Origin: Mimachlamys varia
Lineage: Eukaryota > Mollusca > Bivalvia > Pectinida > Pectinidae
Direction: 5' to 3'
Assembly: GCA_947623455.1 (NCBI GenBank)
Contig: OX392541.1
Location: 8,064,719 to 8,128,718, forward strand
DNA: 64,000 nucleotides
Shown: positions 25,021 to 37,606 of the stretch, one piece after another
Position numbering within the stretch: the stretch's first letter is position 1
Layout: each line of letters begins with the position of its first letter
Position numbers and translations under genes: made by a program
The notes under the pieces: generated by a model
Database searches by the model: none
What the model saw: only the letters and a program-made list of their open reading frames with translations
Told to the model about the DNA's origin: nothing

Positions 25021-26760
25021 ACCTCTTTATTTGAAACTACATTCGCTCGTTATTCAAAGCACAGTGTAATTTATTCACATAAAACTCGTTGACATGATCT
25101 ACCAGAATTACCAGGTGTCATGGAAACGGAAGGATAGAGTCTGAACGAAAGTTTACTTATGGAATTCTGAACTAAAATATGTCATACAAGTTTTGAAATT
25201 CGTCTGGTTTCTATTCTAAAGACAAATGTTTTGTTTCTGTTGTTAATGATATATGTTATATTCCAATACTTAAAGTAACCATATGTACATGCCGGCTGAA
25301 ACCACTGTTATTGAAAATCTGACAAAAATGCTCGCATTCACTAAGCTCTTGATTAGATGAATCGACATTCAATGGAACACTAAATACTCAAACCAAACGC
25401 CAGGATGACAATTATTTATAGAATAAAGATCAATACTAATACAATCCAATAACCACTATCTTTATACCAGGTGCGGCATGTTTGTACATTATATGGAAAT
25501 ACATCCTCGTAACTTAAATTAGTTTGATATTTTGTACGATAAATCCCCGGATGCTGTTACAGATATTTTCAAATTTGAGCTCATTAAAGCAAACGTGGGC
25601 TGCAAAGCTATAAGCGAGCAACCAGGTTACCGGATACATATATATATAACTCGTCATTTGCACGGATTTTTCTAAAGAGTATAGCTACTTGCAATTTTAT
25701 ATTCCCATGCTGAATTCCGGATCGACAGGCTATAATGCATTAAAACAAATAAAAATAACTTTCCGAGAACATTATATTAACTTGGGTGGATGTAAACATT
25801 TGAGGGTTTGAAACAGTATCTGCAATTAAACTCATCTACTCTGCATTCTGTTCCGCGTCACTGCCACGGGAACTCATTTTGAAACAAAGTCTGATTATTG
25901 ATGAAGGGTTGAAGATTGGGCGTACACCTTCTTCTCTATCAGAAATGGATGTGCTGAAATCCCTGGCCGGCTTCTGTCGGGTATGCTTTGTAGTCCCTCT
26001 CATCTATAACACCGATTGGAGTTCCGTCTAATCGTCTACATGTTCACTAATAATAGCGGACCTGAACCTATTTTTCTCCAACAATATCTCAACACTACCA
26101 GAAACGGAACTGTATAGCGTGCTTAATCGCCTTCACTATCCCGTGGGTAGGGAACACAGGTACAGAGACGGATATTGCGGGAAACATGTTAGTGGGTATA
26201 GCAGTCCTGTCTTAGACAATGGTATCACCATTATCTAAGATTTACGATTTCTGGATCATGAAATCAGATTAAGTTACAAATTTCAGTTGGAATCCTTTGC
26301 CCCGAGGAAGCGGAAAACAGATGATTTGGGATGTGATGTGACTGTCTTATTTCTATTTTATCCCTCTGGAGGCTGGATTCAACATGTCTAATTTTCGGTA
26401 ATTTCAAAGCAAAGATGGCTAGCATCTTGTCTGCTGTAGCCAATAATCACGTCCTGGGGTTTTTTGTCATCATTTTTTTTATCTAGTGCCATTTCTGCTC
26501 CAAACAGACAAATGGCTGCTTTAACCAGTAGGAACCCATGTTCTGGTACAAGTTAGATTAATGACTTACTCAAATGTTGGAGAATAGTTACACACTATTG
26601 TGTTCTAAAAGCTACATCAAATAGCCTTTTGTATCAGAATACCATCCATTTAGATATTGCTGACACGAGGTGGCGTTATCTCTGCCATACTTGGATATAC
26701 ATCTAACGACTTTCCAAATAACAAGGCTCTCATGTGCTTTAAATAAAAATCAGAAAATAC
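25021..26760. other. Putative first intron, no feature seen
   Basis: AT-rich non-coding sequence with a small TATATATA run at 25638-25648. No exon-like segment recognised. Confidence 0.5.
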
Positions 26761-26970
26761 CGAAACGTTAACAAAACCTTAATTTGAATTAATGAATTTT
26801 TGGATAAATATGAATAAAGGAAATATTTTCACTGAAACCCTTGAAAAGTACTAGAAAATAGGACCATGCGTTCCGCAATGGTAAGTATCTTGTGCTTTAT
26901 GAACGACACCTGACATGCAAATCTAGGTCACATCCAACGACATGCCACATCCTCAAAGTGAGAACTGAGA
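26761..26970 (+). repeat. Dispersed repeat family D, copy 2
   Basis: Collinear with copies at 5565 and 58878: AAATATGAATAAAGGAAATA, GAAACCCTTGAAAAGTACTA, ATAGGACCATGCGTTCCG, AATGGTAAG, GACACC-GACATG-AAATCTAGGTC, ACATCCAACGACATG and CCTCAAAGTGAGAACTGAG. It preserves the GGTCACATCCAA and CTCAAAGTGAGAAC blocks best. Confidence 0.8.
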
Positions 26971-27084
26971 TATTATTTTTAATCATAAAAATAGGCATAC
27001 TAATGAGAATATTCAAAAACGTCATCCTTCTCATCATAAAAATATACAGAAACATTTAATGAACCCATTATAGCATTACCGGTG

Positions 27085-27335
27085 TGGCATTGTAGCGTCG
27101 ACTGGCGTCATAAGTCACACGTTGAATTCACATACAGGGAGATGAGTTGAGATAGGCCTACCGCTATTGCTTTGTATCATTGATTGACGCTCTGGCGTAT
27201 TGTATTGAGAGATGAGTTGACGTTACCGTTATATTATTGTAGCGTCGATTTGTGTCATAGGTTAGATACAAGAGTGGCGTACTCAGAAATGAATTGACGC
27301 TAGCGCTGTTCCGTCGTTATATCGATGAACGCTGT
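27085..27335. repeat. Diverged tandem repeat rich in GCGTCGAY and GATGAGTTGA
   Basis: ATTGTAGCGTCGACTGGCGT and ATTGTAGCGTCGATTTGTGT recur about 145 bp apart. GAGATGAGTTGAGA, GAGATGAGTTGACG and AGAAATGAATTGACG recur between and after them. Old and degenerate. Confidence 0.6.
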
Positions 27336-27657
27336 AACTGACGTCAGTATTTTAAAAGAAAAGCTACTTTAGTCGAAATTCGAGATCAGTGAACAATACC
27401 TCTGCGATAATATTACTTTGATGGACTCAATAAAAATATATATTGTATCATTCATTGACGATAAGCATGGTTATACATGTTATTATATATTACATGGCTT
27501 ATCCTTGAGTAAGATATCATTTCATATAAAAATATTTCATAATATATACATACTCTTACATTCTTCAGTGTCTATCAACACTGATGACGATCATAATGGA
27601 TTGAAGAAGGACCATAACCTATAATTTTCCCCTTCGAGCATAAAAGTTACATGTATG

Positions 27658-27795
27658 AGGTCATGATCACCTTCCCGTAAGTTTTCTCTAGGTACTCCGG
27701 TTTCTTCCCACGTTAAAACCCCCCGCGTGTTGACATCCGGACCAACTAAAGTCATTATAAGTTGAAAAGCTTTTCTTCATAATTGTAAAATGAAT
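27658..27795 (+). repeat. SINE body and tail
   Basis: Contains GATCACCTTCCCGTAAGTTT, the central block GGTACTCCGGTTTCTTCCCA, then AAAACCCCCCGCGTGTTGAC-ATCCGG and a tail ending TTCATAATTGTAAAATGAAT. It aligns with the reverse strands of 49440-49615 (TCACCTTACCCG, TTTCCTCC, CATCCGG) and 56050-56285. The tRNA-like head is missing, so this is a 5'-truncated copy. Confidence 0.75.
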
Positions 27796-28667
27796 GAAAT
27801 TCATATAATCTTGGCCTAATTGATAATTCTTCACCCTTTTAGTTTGTGAAATGTGTTTAGTAATGTATTAAAGGGGAAGAAATCACAAAACGTAATGACC
27901 AATCGAAAACGATATCTTGCACTAAAATTTATTCTAGTCAGAAAAATACCAGGTTTACATTGGTACGGAGGAACAAGTGGAAATTCAAATTGCTCAATTA
28001 CCTCAGGTTTGTTTGATCGGCCGTTTCCTGGATGAAAGAAACACATGACTTATTTCGTAAAACCGATAAATATTCCTCAATTGTGGGTTTGTTTGCCACT
28101 TACCGTACTGTAATTATCAAGGCGATCACTGGGAGCACGCTGACACAACTAAAATGGTACTTAGTCGATCGATCTGACGTGATTTCCCTACATATGGTAT
28201 TTGTCGTTTAACTATCAAGATAATTGGAATTTGCCTTCCTACTATTTGCTTTATAAAGAAAATAGGAAATCCCTATAATTACGTTCGTTAGTGGGCTTGA
28301 TTACGAGGCCGAACAGTTTGCATATGACCCGCAGTAATAGAAGTGCCTTTTTAAGTGTTACAACAAATCGCGTTCTCCAAACACAATACATTTTTTTTCA
28401 TCTTCTACATTGAAGAGTTCGTAAAATCTTACCGATGCGAAATAGCTAATTAAGATTTGGAAATGACAAACTTGTTCTATGAATACCAAGACTTGTGAGT
28501 TTTAATTGTGCTAAAATTCTATAACAAAAGAGTGCAGCGAACCTTTATCAGTTTGTGATGTACTAAATGAAATCAACATGACATACAATCTGTACTCCTA
28601 TCGATCAGATGTAAATTACAACAACATACTGGTATAGGAAAATTAATTATAATTATATATTGAATGG
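27796..28667. other. No gene seen
   Basis: AT-rich sequence with opposite-strand overlapping open frames at 27831-28046 that carry no motif. Confidence 0.5.
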
Positions 28668-29050
28668 GCATTAATTACAGTCACATATAACACGAGTCTG
28701 AATAACACATTATTTAAACAATTAATTAGTTCAATTAATTACACGTAACTAGTACACAAATGTATTAATTACACGCAAATATCACACAGATCAATTAATT
28801 ACACGTGTATATCACGCAGGTCTATTTATTACACGTGCGTATAACACAGATCCATTAATTACACGTACATGTATGTATACAGCGCACAGATCAATTAATT
28901 AAACGTGTATATCACAGATCAATTAATTACTCCAAAATATCACGCAGATCCATTAATTACATTTACATATCCCACAAATTCTTTAATAATACGTAAATAT
29001 CACACAGATCAATTAATTACACGTGTATATCACACAGATTCACTACTTGC
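28668..29050. repeat. Degenerate ~30-bp tandem array with TTAATTAC and ACACGTG words
   Basis: About eleven diverged units approximating GATCAATTAATTACACGTGT plus ATATCACACA. AATTAATTAC recurs near 28671, 28735, 28765, 28795, 28855, 28895, 28922, 28952 and 29012. Spacing drifts around 30-35 bp. A 79-codon frame over the array is open only because the period is near a multiple of three. Confidence 0.85.
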
Positions 29051-29677
29051 GTTTCCATTTCACTTGAACATTAATTACTTTGTTTTAATCACTGTTTGTC
29101 ATCACACACATACTAACATAATTATATATACTACAGTTCTTTAGTTAAATTCCCCATGTTACATGTATGCATAGCAATTACATATTTTAAATTGGCACAA
29201 ATCCTAATTGATATTAAAGGTTTTGCCCAAAGAAATTGTGCGGATATATATATACATGCCTTGTACAAACAATAATTTCTTACATGTATTTTTAATGTAT
29301 TTTCACTATTGAGCTTAAATGCATTTAAATGGAAAATGTTCGCACATGTCCCGTTCACATATAACATTGTGTATTTTACTTACGATAGAACAATCATCCA
29401 AGAACAACTGAAGTCGGGCATAAATCATTCCTGCATATCTTATTTAAAAAAACTACGTGTTTGTGATTTCGTTATCTCGAAGGGATAATTAACCTTTGGT
29501 CAAACATAAATCCGTCTATCACTCACAGATAATCACCAAAGAAATTGTTAGACTTCTCAATATTTTCCAAGGGACTGTCGTCATATAATTCGTATAATTA
29601 TCTGTGGTTTACCAAGAAATAAAAAAAAACAAATGCAGTTTTCATTTCAGTCGTTTCATCGTCTCAAAATTAGAAAT

Positions 29678-29756
29678 GTTTATCTTAGTCTGGGTTTTAC
29701 CACTTTTATCTTAGTCTGGGTTTTACCACTTTTATCTTAGTCTGGATTTTACCACG
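29678..29756. repeat. 26-bp tandem repeat, 3 copies
   Basis: Three near-identical units of TTTATCTTAGTCTGGGTTTT plus ACCACT. The third has one substitution (TGGATT). Confidence 0.92.
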
Positions 29757-30972
29757 CAAATCGTTTGCTTTTTTTTCCGACACATATATTTCCAGGATTT
29801 CCGAAGGTATGCATTTTTACAGGGAAATAAATTCGTTTTTATCTTTATTTACATATAATGTACTAGCATACAGGGAGGAAATTACATCATAAATTAAAAC
29901 CCACCTATCACACATACTCGTCTTAATAGTTTTAAGAATGCATTTGTTGATAATAAATAAAACCACGATAGCGGTTAACATCAATTAACACAAATCCTTC
30001 TCTAACGCGACGTTTTCCCTGCTCACCTGTTTGGGAACATTAACACCTCGTACTCGGGAGTAATGGTAGAGAATGCGTCACTCACAATACGTAATGTAAA
30101 ATCTGCTCCACGACCTAAACATGATACACTTTCTTAACGCAAGGAAAACTAAACTTTATTTCATGTTTCTAGCTAAATATGCAGATTTCTGAATAAATTT
30201 GATAACAAACAATACAATCGAAGACAATTACAACAGAAAATAAAAACAAAACAGAAATTTCAAAGCAAAGATGTGTCAAGGATTTGAAAGTTAAGAAAGG
30301 TTACGGCTGATATGCAGACTGACTTACCAGAGCTTAGCAGGCAGCCGAGAACAACCATTACATTGTTCTGTGTTTTTGTTGTTGGGAATGCGTCTAGCAT
30401 AATACATTTTATTTATTTAACATCTGTTGGCATTCATTAGATGATATAAGCTATCCTCTATGATAATTTAGGTAAATGTTTCTTTTATAGAATGGGATGT
30501 ATGACCGACCTTGTAAAATAGAAAATGTATATTTATAAACAGCCTTGTACCCATGAGTGCCCCTAGTAAAAACATATTCATTCTGACCTACATTTATTTA
30601 CTTATTTCGTGTCATTATGTATTTGATTAAACGCCTGCAAGTAAGATTGACAAAGGACAAATATCTGTAGTTTAAATTTCAAAGAGAAATAATGTTGAGT
30701 GTAAATGATATAGGACATTTAAGGCACTGTGGTTGGTATCTGAAATACATCCATTATCTTAATCTTTATTCAACCGACTTAGGATGTTTATTTTTTTTAT
30801 ACTAATATGGATATTAACTTACCTTCATTAATTTAAGGGTTTAATGGCTAGCCTTAAGTTATTGATATTAAATAAACAATTACAACTTCAAAAAAATACA
30901 TGAGATTTGAGATTCTACAATATCACATTATGTACGCGTTGCTATATGACTAGATAGTTAGGCCTAGAGTGC
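29757..30972. other. No gene seen
   Basis: AT-rich non-coding sequence without recognisable features. Confidence 0.5.
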
Positions 30973-30992
30973 TGACCTAGACGTCTAGGTCA
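30973..30992. promoter_or_regulatory. 20-bp perfect palindrome, nuclear-receptor ER8-like
   Basis: TGACCTAGACGTCTAGGTCA is a perfect 20-base palindrome. Its ends are AGGTCA half-sites pointing outward with an 8-base spacer (everted repeat, ER8). The spacer AGACGTCT also contains SMAD-like AGAC/GTCT words. Nuclear receptor heterodimers are known to bind AGGTCA repeats. A role here is inference. Confidence 0.35.
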
Positions 30993-31060
30993 TATGAGAC
31001 TACAAGTAACACTGGCCTTCGCGATCTTTCCTACCAGCCACTATCTACCTCATTAACGAA

Positions 31061-31080
31061 CACTGGTGGCGCTGTCATCC
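31061..31080 (+). promoter_or_regulatory. CTCF-like motif, second site
   Basis: CACTGGTGGCGCTGTCATCC shares GGTGGCGCTGTCA with 17944-17956 and weakly matches 26670-26685 (GGTGGCGTTATCTCTGCC). It could be a protein site or a shared repeat fragment. Confidence 0.3.
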
Positions 31081-31690
31081 GCCTCCCAACTTTGTCATTT
31101 CGAATCTTAAACCTTTTTGCTTTTATACGCCGAGTTTGATAATGGCGTTTTGCGCTGTAAGATTGGATCGGTAGGATTTGGCCTGTATAAGCTAATCGTA
31201 TCGTTGTAGCCGTCAATAACTAGTTATTTCATTGGTCCTGGTGGAAAAACACAAACGGCAGATGTATGATGCGAAGACTTATCGAGTAATGACCATCTAG
31301 ATCGTGATAAATATTGAATAGATCAACATCATATTCGGAACACAAACGTCATCCATGACAATGTGGCACGCGATGTGGCCTCCATTCGACGTCTGGTCCA
31401 GCTGTTCTTGACCATCAAATATAAGATTTGTACAACCGTAGCTGCTCGGAAATACTAAATGTAACTGTCCTAGCTTTCCCGACTCTCAGTAAATTGGCAT
31501 GTTCCATTTAAAGCAGTGCTTCTGGTCATCTATTTCACTACGTTTGACCTGTTATTTATAGTAGTAACTATTTATTGTCTTTGGAGGCTTACTTTAAAGA
31601 GATTAAGAATTTAGTTCCATAGTATACTTGCCTATGTTTTTTTCTTTGACTCTCTGGTATCTGAGTCTACTGACAATGTTCAGTCAACTC

Positions 31691-31910
31691 ACTTATACCA
31701 TAAGTCTACTGTTTTATTCTGTAGACTCACTGATACCATAAGTCTACTGTTTTATTCTGTAGACTCACTGATACCATAAGTCTACTGTTTTATTCTGTAG
31801 ACTCACTGATACCATAAGTCTACTGTTTTATTCTGTAGACTCACTGATACCATAAGTCTACTGTTTTATTCTGTAGACTCTCTGATAACTTAGTCTACTG
31901 TTTTTATTGA
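31691..31910. repeat. 38-bp tandem repeat, about 5 copies plus a diverged sixth
   Basis: ATACCATAAGTCTACTGTTT recurs every 38 bases from 31695. Each unit contains AGTCTAC, an 11-base loop (TGTTTTATTCT) and GTAGACT, a perfect 7-bp stem, so the array could form a row of identical hairpins. The sixth unit (from about 31880) is degenerate. Confidence 0.93.
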
Positions 31911-34900
31911 GTTATTCAGCAAATCTCTGATAGCTGAAGTTACTGATTTTATTTCATTTAGTTTACCCTCTGAGAAGTTAGTTTATTGTTTCAGTTCATT
32001 AAGACGACTTGTCAATGACATGAGTTTACTCATTTTCGTTCAGTTTTGCGACACTCCAACAACTCAGCTTACTGATGTGTATACTTAAACTGATTTGGTG
32101 AGTGAATCGGTCAGCTGGCTTACTACATTTGTTTGTTTATTTAGTACATTTAGTCAGTTTGTTGACTGACTTCTGTACGTTTGTTCATGGCTTTGGTTTG
32201 TATAAGTATTTCTGGCTTTGTTATTTGTCCAGCGAAATGTACCAACAACTAAATTGATTTTTTCTGTGCTGTTGTATCTATCTATCATCAGGGCTAGTGG
32301 TCTAGGAATATTTATATATTGTGTACTCGTACAGGAACATTTTATAGCTGAACTGGGGATACCGGCCCGTCATATACATCTGATGTGATATTCTAGCAAC
32401 GGCCTTCAAAATATGCTGCAGAAACTTTATGGTCATCATGCTCAATTGACTAAAAGGTTCAAACAAAAAACACCTTTTTGTTCATTTTGTGACTGACAAC
32501 TGCCTTTTTTCTTCTTTTTATGACTGACAACCGCTTGCCTGACAAATATTTTCAATAACGTGGCATTTTGTCTGTTTTGTACATCTAACGGTAACCGAGA
32601 AATAACAAATAATGTTGAATTAAATTCCTCGGAAATGAAGCGATGTTCTAAGTCGTTTCTATAAATTCAGTAACCCAAGTGAAATTTTTTAATTGACTGT
32701 ATTATTTTCCGCTAAACATAGTTTTTACATTAAAGTTGATTTGAAAAGATTAACGAGATTTTTTCCACAGATATATAAAGATTTACAAACAGGATTCACC
32801 TGACTATTTTTGACGGTTTGTAAAGCTATATCTGTGAATGTTCCTCTCCCCTATTGGCGACAGATTCTACCATGTACTTCCCATTGTGTAATACACGTTT
32901 TCACTAAATCAGTACGTCGTATAACATGCATGTACTTGACAACACAAACAATATTTTTCGATAGGCTTGGATATACTTGTGTCTATTATTTGGGAAGGGT
33001 ACTTTTGCCAAGGAAGTTTTGTCTCTCTAAAACAAACAAAACTTATTTACAATTAGTGATTTTCATTTCGACGATAAAGCTTACCACTCACGTTTCAAGA
33101 TACATTTTACTTTAATTTAGAGTTTTGTCAATATGATCAGCCTATTTCATCAGCGATAACAGTCTTTGTGGTTTATTTTATAATATATTGTTTGGTAGAG
33201 ACTTGTAATATCTGTGTTACATGATCTGTACAAGGCCGCATTCAAACAGTTACACATTTCTTCGCACACTCTTTACACAGTTTTTTGCGTATTCAAGCAA
33301 TTGTTAAAGTGCCTTTTTAAATTTAAAGTGTCGATACTTGCTTGTAGAAGTCAAATCATTTCCATAAACTCCGTAAAAAAGCATGCATAACCAGCACTGT
33401 ATATGTCTTGAGAAATAGTTTAAAAATTAATACACTCATGGAGAATGTGTTTGATATACATGTAATCGATATATTTCCCCTCCCTTCAACAAAAATATTA
33501 TTGTATTGGATAACATTCAATAAGCCTATGTAAGATATCGTTTCTTATACAAAATTAGATTAAAATTGTTCCATTGCACACAACAAACTATCTCAGAAAT
33601 TCGGCGCGATATTGGATTTCTCTCGGTGGCGTTGGAGACAATAAATAGTCCTAAAGAAATTCCGAACTATAATTCAATTTATTATATAGCTCACCCAATG
33701 ATCTCTCGGTCATCCACGAGACGTTTTTCATTTTGTGTTATTACAAGAATCGTCGCATTGCATTCTGGGTTATTGCGTCACAAATTGCACCAAACCTAAC
33801 CTATTTGACTAAACAGACACCGGGGAGCGCTAAACATTCTAAGATGTTAGTCCAGTAAGGAGAGATACAATTTCTATTTGTTTAAATGGAAGACCATTGG
33901 GATACAATCCTGATGGTAAAATTGTTCTGGAAACGCTTATATCACCGTTTCCCTCGTTGGTCTGTATAGATTTGCATCCGAAGTCACAGCCAGAGTAAAA
34001 TTTACAGTCGCCAGGACAAACTCCTTCGATTTTTTTACTTCTTCGTTTAATAAATGGGGTTTCTCTTGCCGTACTTATTTAACATTAACGATCTTTGGCT
34101 ATTTTTTGTTTTTATCTCCGACGATTCCGTCGCCAGCACTATAGACACGTCGAATGAAGAATGATCAATTTTCTTGACTCGGGACCAAAATCGAGTTCGT
34201 GCAACAAATAATTTCAATAGCATACCTCTCGTAGACAATCTGTCACGTCTCCAGTTACATTGAACACACAAGGCGACTGCGGTCCGGTATCCATGCTCAT
34301 GTGTATTCATATACAACTAGAACCAACTTCACATAAGATAAATTAAAGAGCGCCTGTAAGGGTCAGCCAAGATTTCAAACACCATCAGGAGATATGATGT
34401 GTCGTTATATAAATTTGGGACTTAGCAGACGAACACCATCATTCATTCTATAGGGATTTTATTGGTATTATAAAATTTGCTACGCGTACAAAAATTGACC
34501 TCAGCTTGAAGTTGGAGCGCCTTATGGCTAGCCCGAAATTATGGGGTTTCTCCCAGGTCTAAATGGAAAAAGAGCAGATTCTTTTATGACCATTTCGCAA
34601 AATGCTCCATCATTTTTTCTGCTACATGGGACGCTGTTATTTTACTCTTAGAGAGCGATTTATCAATTTAGCTGACATCTTAGACAAAAGGGTCAGCAGC
34701 GGTCTAAGTGTCTACAGAGACTTACGTAACAGACAGAACTGAAATATGTTTAACCCAAACTTTAAGATATAAATGTACTTTACTATCAAATTGAACGACT
34801 TTTTGAAAGTTAAAAGTTATAGGATAGCGTTTATTAGGATACTTTATGTAATTTAAATTGAAAGTTTTTCTTTTATCTTTTGGATTTTTATTTTCAGTTT

Positions 34901-35943
34901 TTCTTCATACATAAGGAACGAATTCTAACTGTTAGATCAACATTTCTATTTTGTTTTGATAAGAGAGCATATACTGGTCTATTTGGTGCCAATATTAATT
35001 TAGATTTGAAAGTGATTGTATTGTCTCCAAGACTTCACAAATCGTTTTAAATCCATCATGTAACATTACAACAGCATTATATTGCCAGAGAAATTTCGGC
35101 GTTGTAAAGAAATTGAAGGACTTTATTACAAAATGAGATCAGTTGTCAAGGAAGTAAGTTGGCGCTAAATGAGGTTGCAAAATTGCTTTGTAGTATCGAG
35201 GTATGAAGCAGATCTGCTTGACTTTTGTTTTCGTTTGTTATTCACATATACTACCGTATAAGGACTATCAATATCAATTTGAAAGATGTGCAAGATATGT
35301 ATAACGATTACTACAGACAGATTTACTGTTCTAATGTACTTTTAAAGGTGACGTGTAGATCTTGAAATAACATCAATCCAACCTGATAATGGATACAAAG
35401 AAGTCTGGTGACCGAGCTATTTTGATAGCTCGGAATAAAAACTGTTGTCAGAATTCCCAGCAGGTTTGGTTCATTGGTAAAACACTGTTACATGGCAGAC
35501 ATATTAAAACCATGTCAGTTTATCACCCTCTGTTACGTTTAGCTCCAGAGACCGAATACAAATTGTGAGTTTTTATTCCGACTAAAATATAAATAGGGCT
35601 AGTGCACCTCCCTATCAGGATGCCGACATTTATTTCGGCCAGTTTCCTCAGTCGGCTCCTAGGCTCCACTTTTTAGGTCCTTGCTTAGCACCACTGAAGC
35701 GTTCAGAGATGGACGGTACTGCTATATTGTGCAGTTTAATTCATTCTCTGATCCGACTGTATCTTGTCTGAATTATGAAGGTGTTATTCTCATATGTCTT
35801 TGTACTGTCCTAAGCCATCTCCTAAATGTAAACGCTTTTACGGAATGAAACATGATTCGCATCGCATATATATGAATCAGTATAGTTATTGAATAAATAT
35901 CTAAGAATAAATTTAGTGACGGTTTATTATTTCTGATTGAACT
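31911..35943. other. No gene seen
   Basis: AT-rich sequence. GTTTACT/AGTC-rich text continues to about 32170 as a possible very old extension of the 38-bp array. Open frames at 32810-33115, 33566-33799 and 34047-34316 lack motifs and are not exon-like. Confidence 0.5.
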
Positions 35944-36240
35944 ATTGATTGCTAAATTATTCTTCAAATATTGATTGATAAATTATTCTTCAAATATTGA
36001 TTGAAAAATAATTCTTCAAATATTGATTGATAAATTATTCTTCAAATATTGATTGATAAATTATTCTTCAAATATTGATTGCTAAATTATTCTTCAAATA
36101 TTGATTGATAAATTATTCTTCAAATATTGATTGAAAAATAATTCTTCAAATATTGATTGATAAATTATTCTTCAAATATTGATTGAAAAATAATTCTTCA
36201 AATATTGATTGATAAATTATTCTTCAAATATTGATTGGTG
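35944..36240. repeat. 26-bp AT-rich tandem array, 11 copies
   Basis: TCTTCAAATATTGATTGATA plus AATTAT. TCTTCAAATA starts at 35961 and last at 36221, exactly 10 periods of 26. Three variants alternate (GATAAATTAT, GCTAAATTAT, GAAAAATAAT), suggesting multi-unit duplication. Confidence 0.95.
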
Positions 36241-37464
36241 AGTTATCCTTTACAATATCCAGTTTGGTAGAGATGTGTTGTCACAATAGTCTTGGCATTA
36301 TTAGTATTTACCGGTGGATACTGTCAGTTGAATTTTGATAGTCAGCAATATTACGTTTTATTGCATGCGTACTAAATGCATACAAAAGACAATCTCGAAA
36401 AAAAACACATTTTTAAAGTTTAAAGAAAATGTATCTATACCAGTCGAGAAAGTAGAGAGAATTTCAACCTGTTTAAAAAAGATATTGACAAAATTCAAAA
36501 GTAAACTCGACATGACTTTTGTCACCGTGCGGGTTCAATACCTCCACTGTAGTCATGTTTACTGTCCCTGATCAGCTGTAATAAGATGAAGGCACAACAG
36601 TGTGAAATTGTCTAGGAACGAGGACAATCACATTTGCTTCCACTCATAACATACGCTTCTGTAGTTTTTGTTATTTTCGCTTGCAGACTAATCATGTCGA
36701 TTTTTGTTCTAAATATTGTTACTTTTTAACCTAACAAATTTGGTTTACAATCTCATCTTTATTGTCAAAATTAAATTTGCTGGTAATATACCGATGTAAT
36801 CTAATGACGGATACGGGAAACGACGTCTTACGCTGTTTGGGAGATCTTCTTGTACCTTTTTCATCTAACGTGACAGCGAAACTATTAAACGGACAGGAGA
36901 ATATTGCTTAACGTTTTAATGGGTTTTCAAGTCACTATTTGTTTTAATATTTTTTTATGCAAACGCTTAATGTCTTTTCTATGGATTATTAAAATGAAAA
37001 GAAAGGGGTATTGATCTCGCTAAATGTTGAAATGTACTACGATCAGACGTCGGTTTTATTTTATAACTTATTTAACTATAATTGTCTGGTGGTTATCGTT
37101 TGAGCGATGTGTACGAAATTGTTGACGTCTTCACACTAAACCAAATCCCCATTGAAATTTAATTATTTCTGCAAAGTACGACACTAAATCGTCTTGATTA
37201 GAAACTAAAAGTACATGTACACTTCCTTATCAGTAATCGCTGCATTGCGTTTCACCATATAAATGCAATAACAAACATTATAAAAATAGGCTCCTTTTTA
37301 ATCTACCATTGTCCTATCTTAATGCCAAATACACTCAAACATTATTATGTGCTAATGTTTTTGAATATATTATATGTGGGTGTGTGTATAACATTTCTTT
37401 TGATTAATCGCTGAGCACTAAGGAGGTATGAAGACATTCTTGTCGTTTATCTGTTTTTTATATG
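36241..37464. other. No gene seen
   Basis: AT-rich non-coding sequence. A 78-codon frame at 36335-36571 has no recognisable motif. Confidence 0.5.
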
Positions 37465-37606
37465 TACTGTAAAAGTGGAATTGTTGGCGGTGTGGATATT
37501 CTCGCCTATTGCACTTACATTAACTAACAATAAGTATTATAGGTACAAAGTGCAAAACACCATAACTGACAGCGCGAAAATGTCCACACCGCGACAAGTT
37601 TGAAAG
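37465..37606. mobile_element. MITE-like element with inverted ends
   Basis: The left part TTGGCGGTGTGGATATTCTC-GC (37484-37505) pairs with the right part GCGCGAAAATGTCCACACCG-CG (37572-37593). The pairing extends outward as CTGTAAAAGTGGAATTGTT against the reverse complement of ACAAGTTTGAAAG. About 142 bp with no coding capacity. The family is not certain. Confidence 0.6.

Noticed and set aside
28905..29144. Repeat peptide frame (YHTDQLIT-like units)
   Set aside because: Produced by a tandem repeat with a period near 30 bp, so the frame stays open by arithmetic. Units drift in length and sequence.
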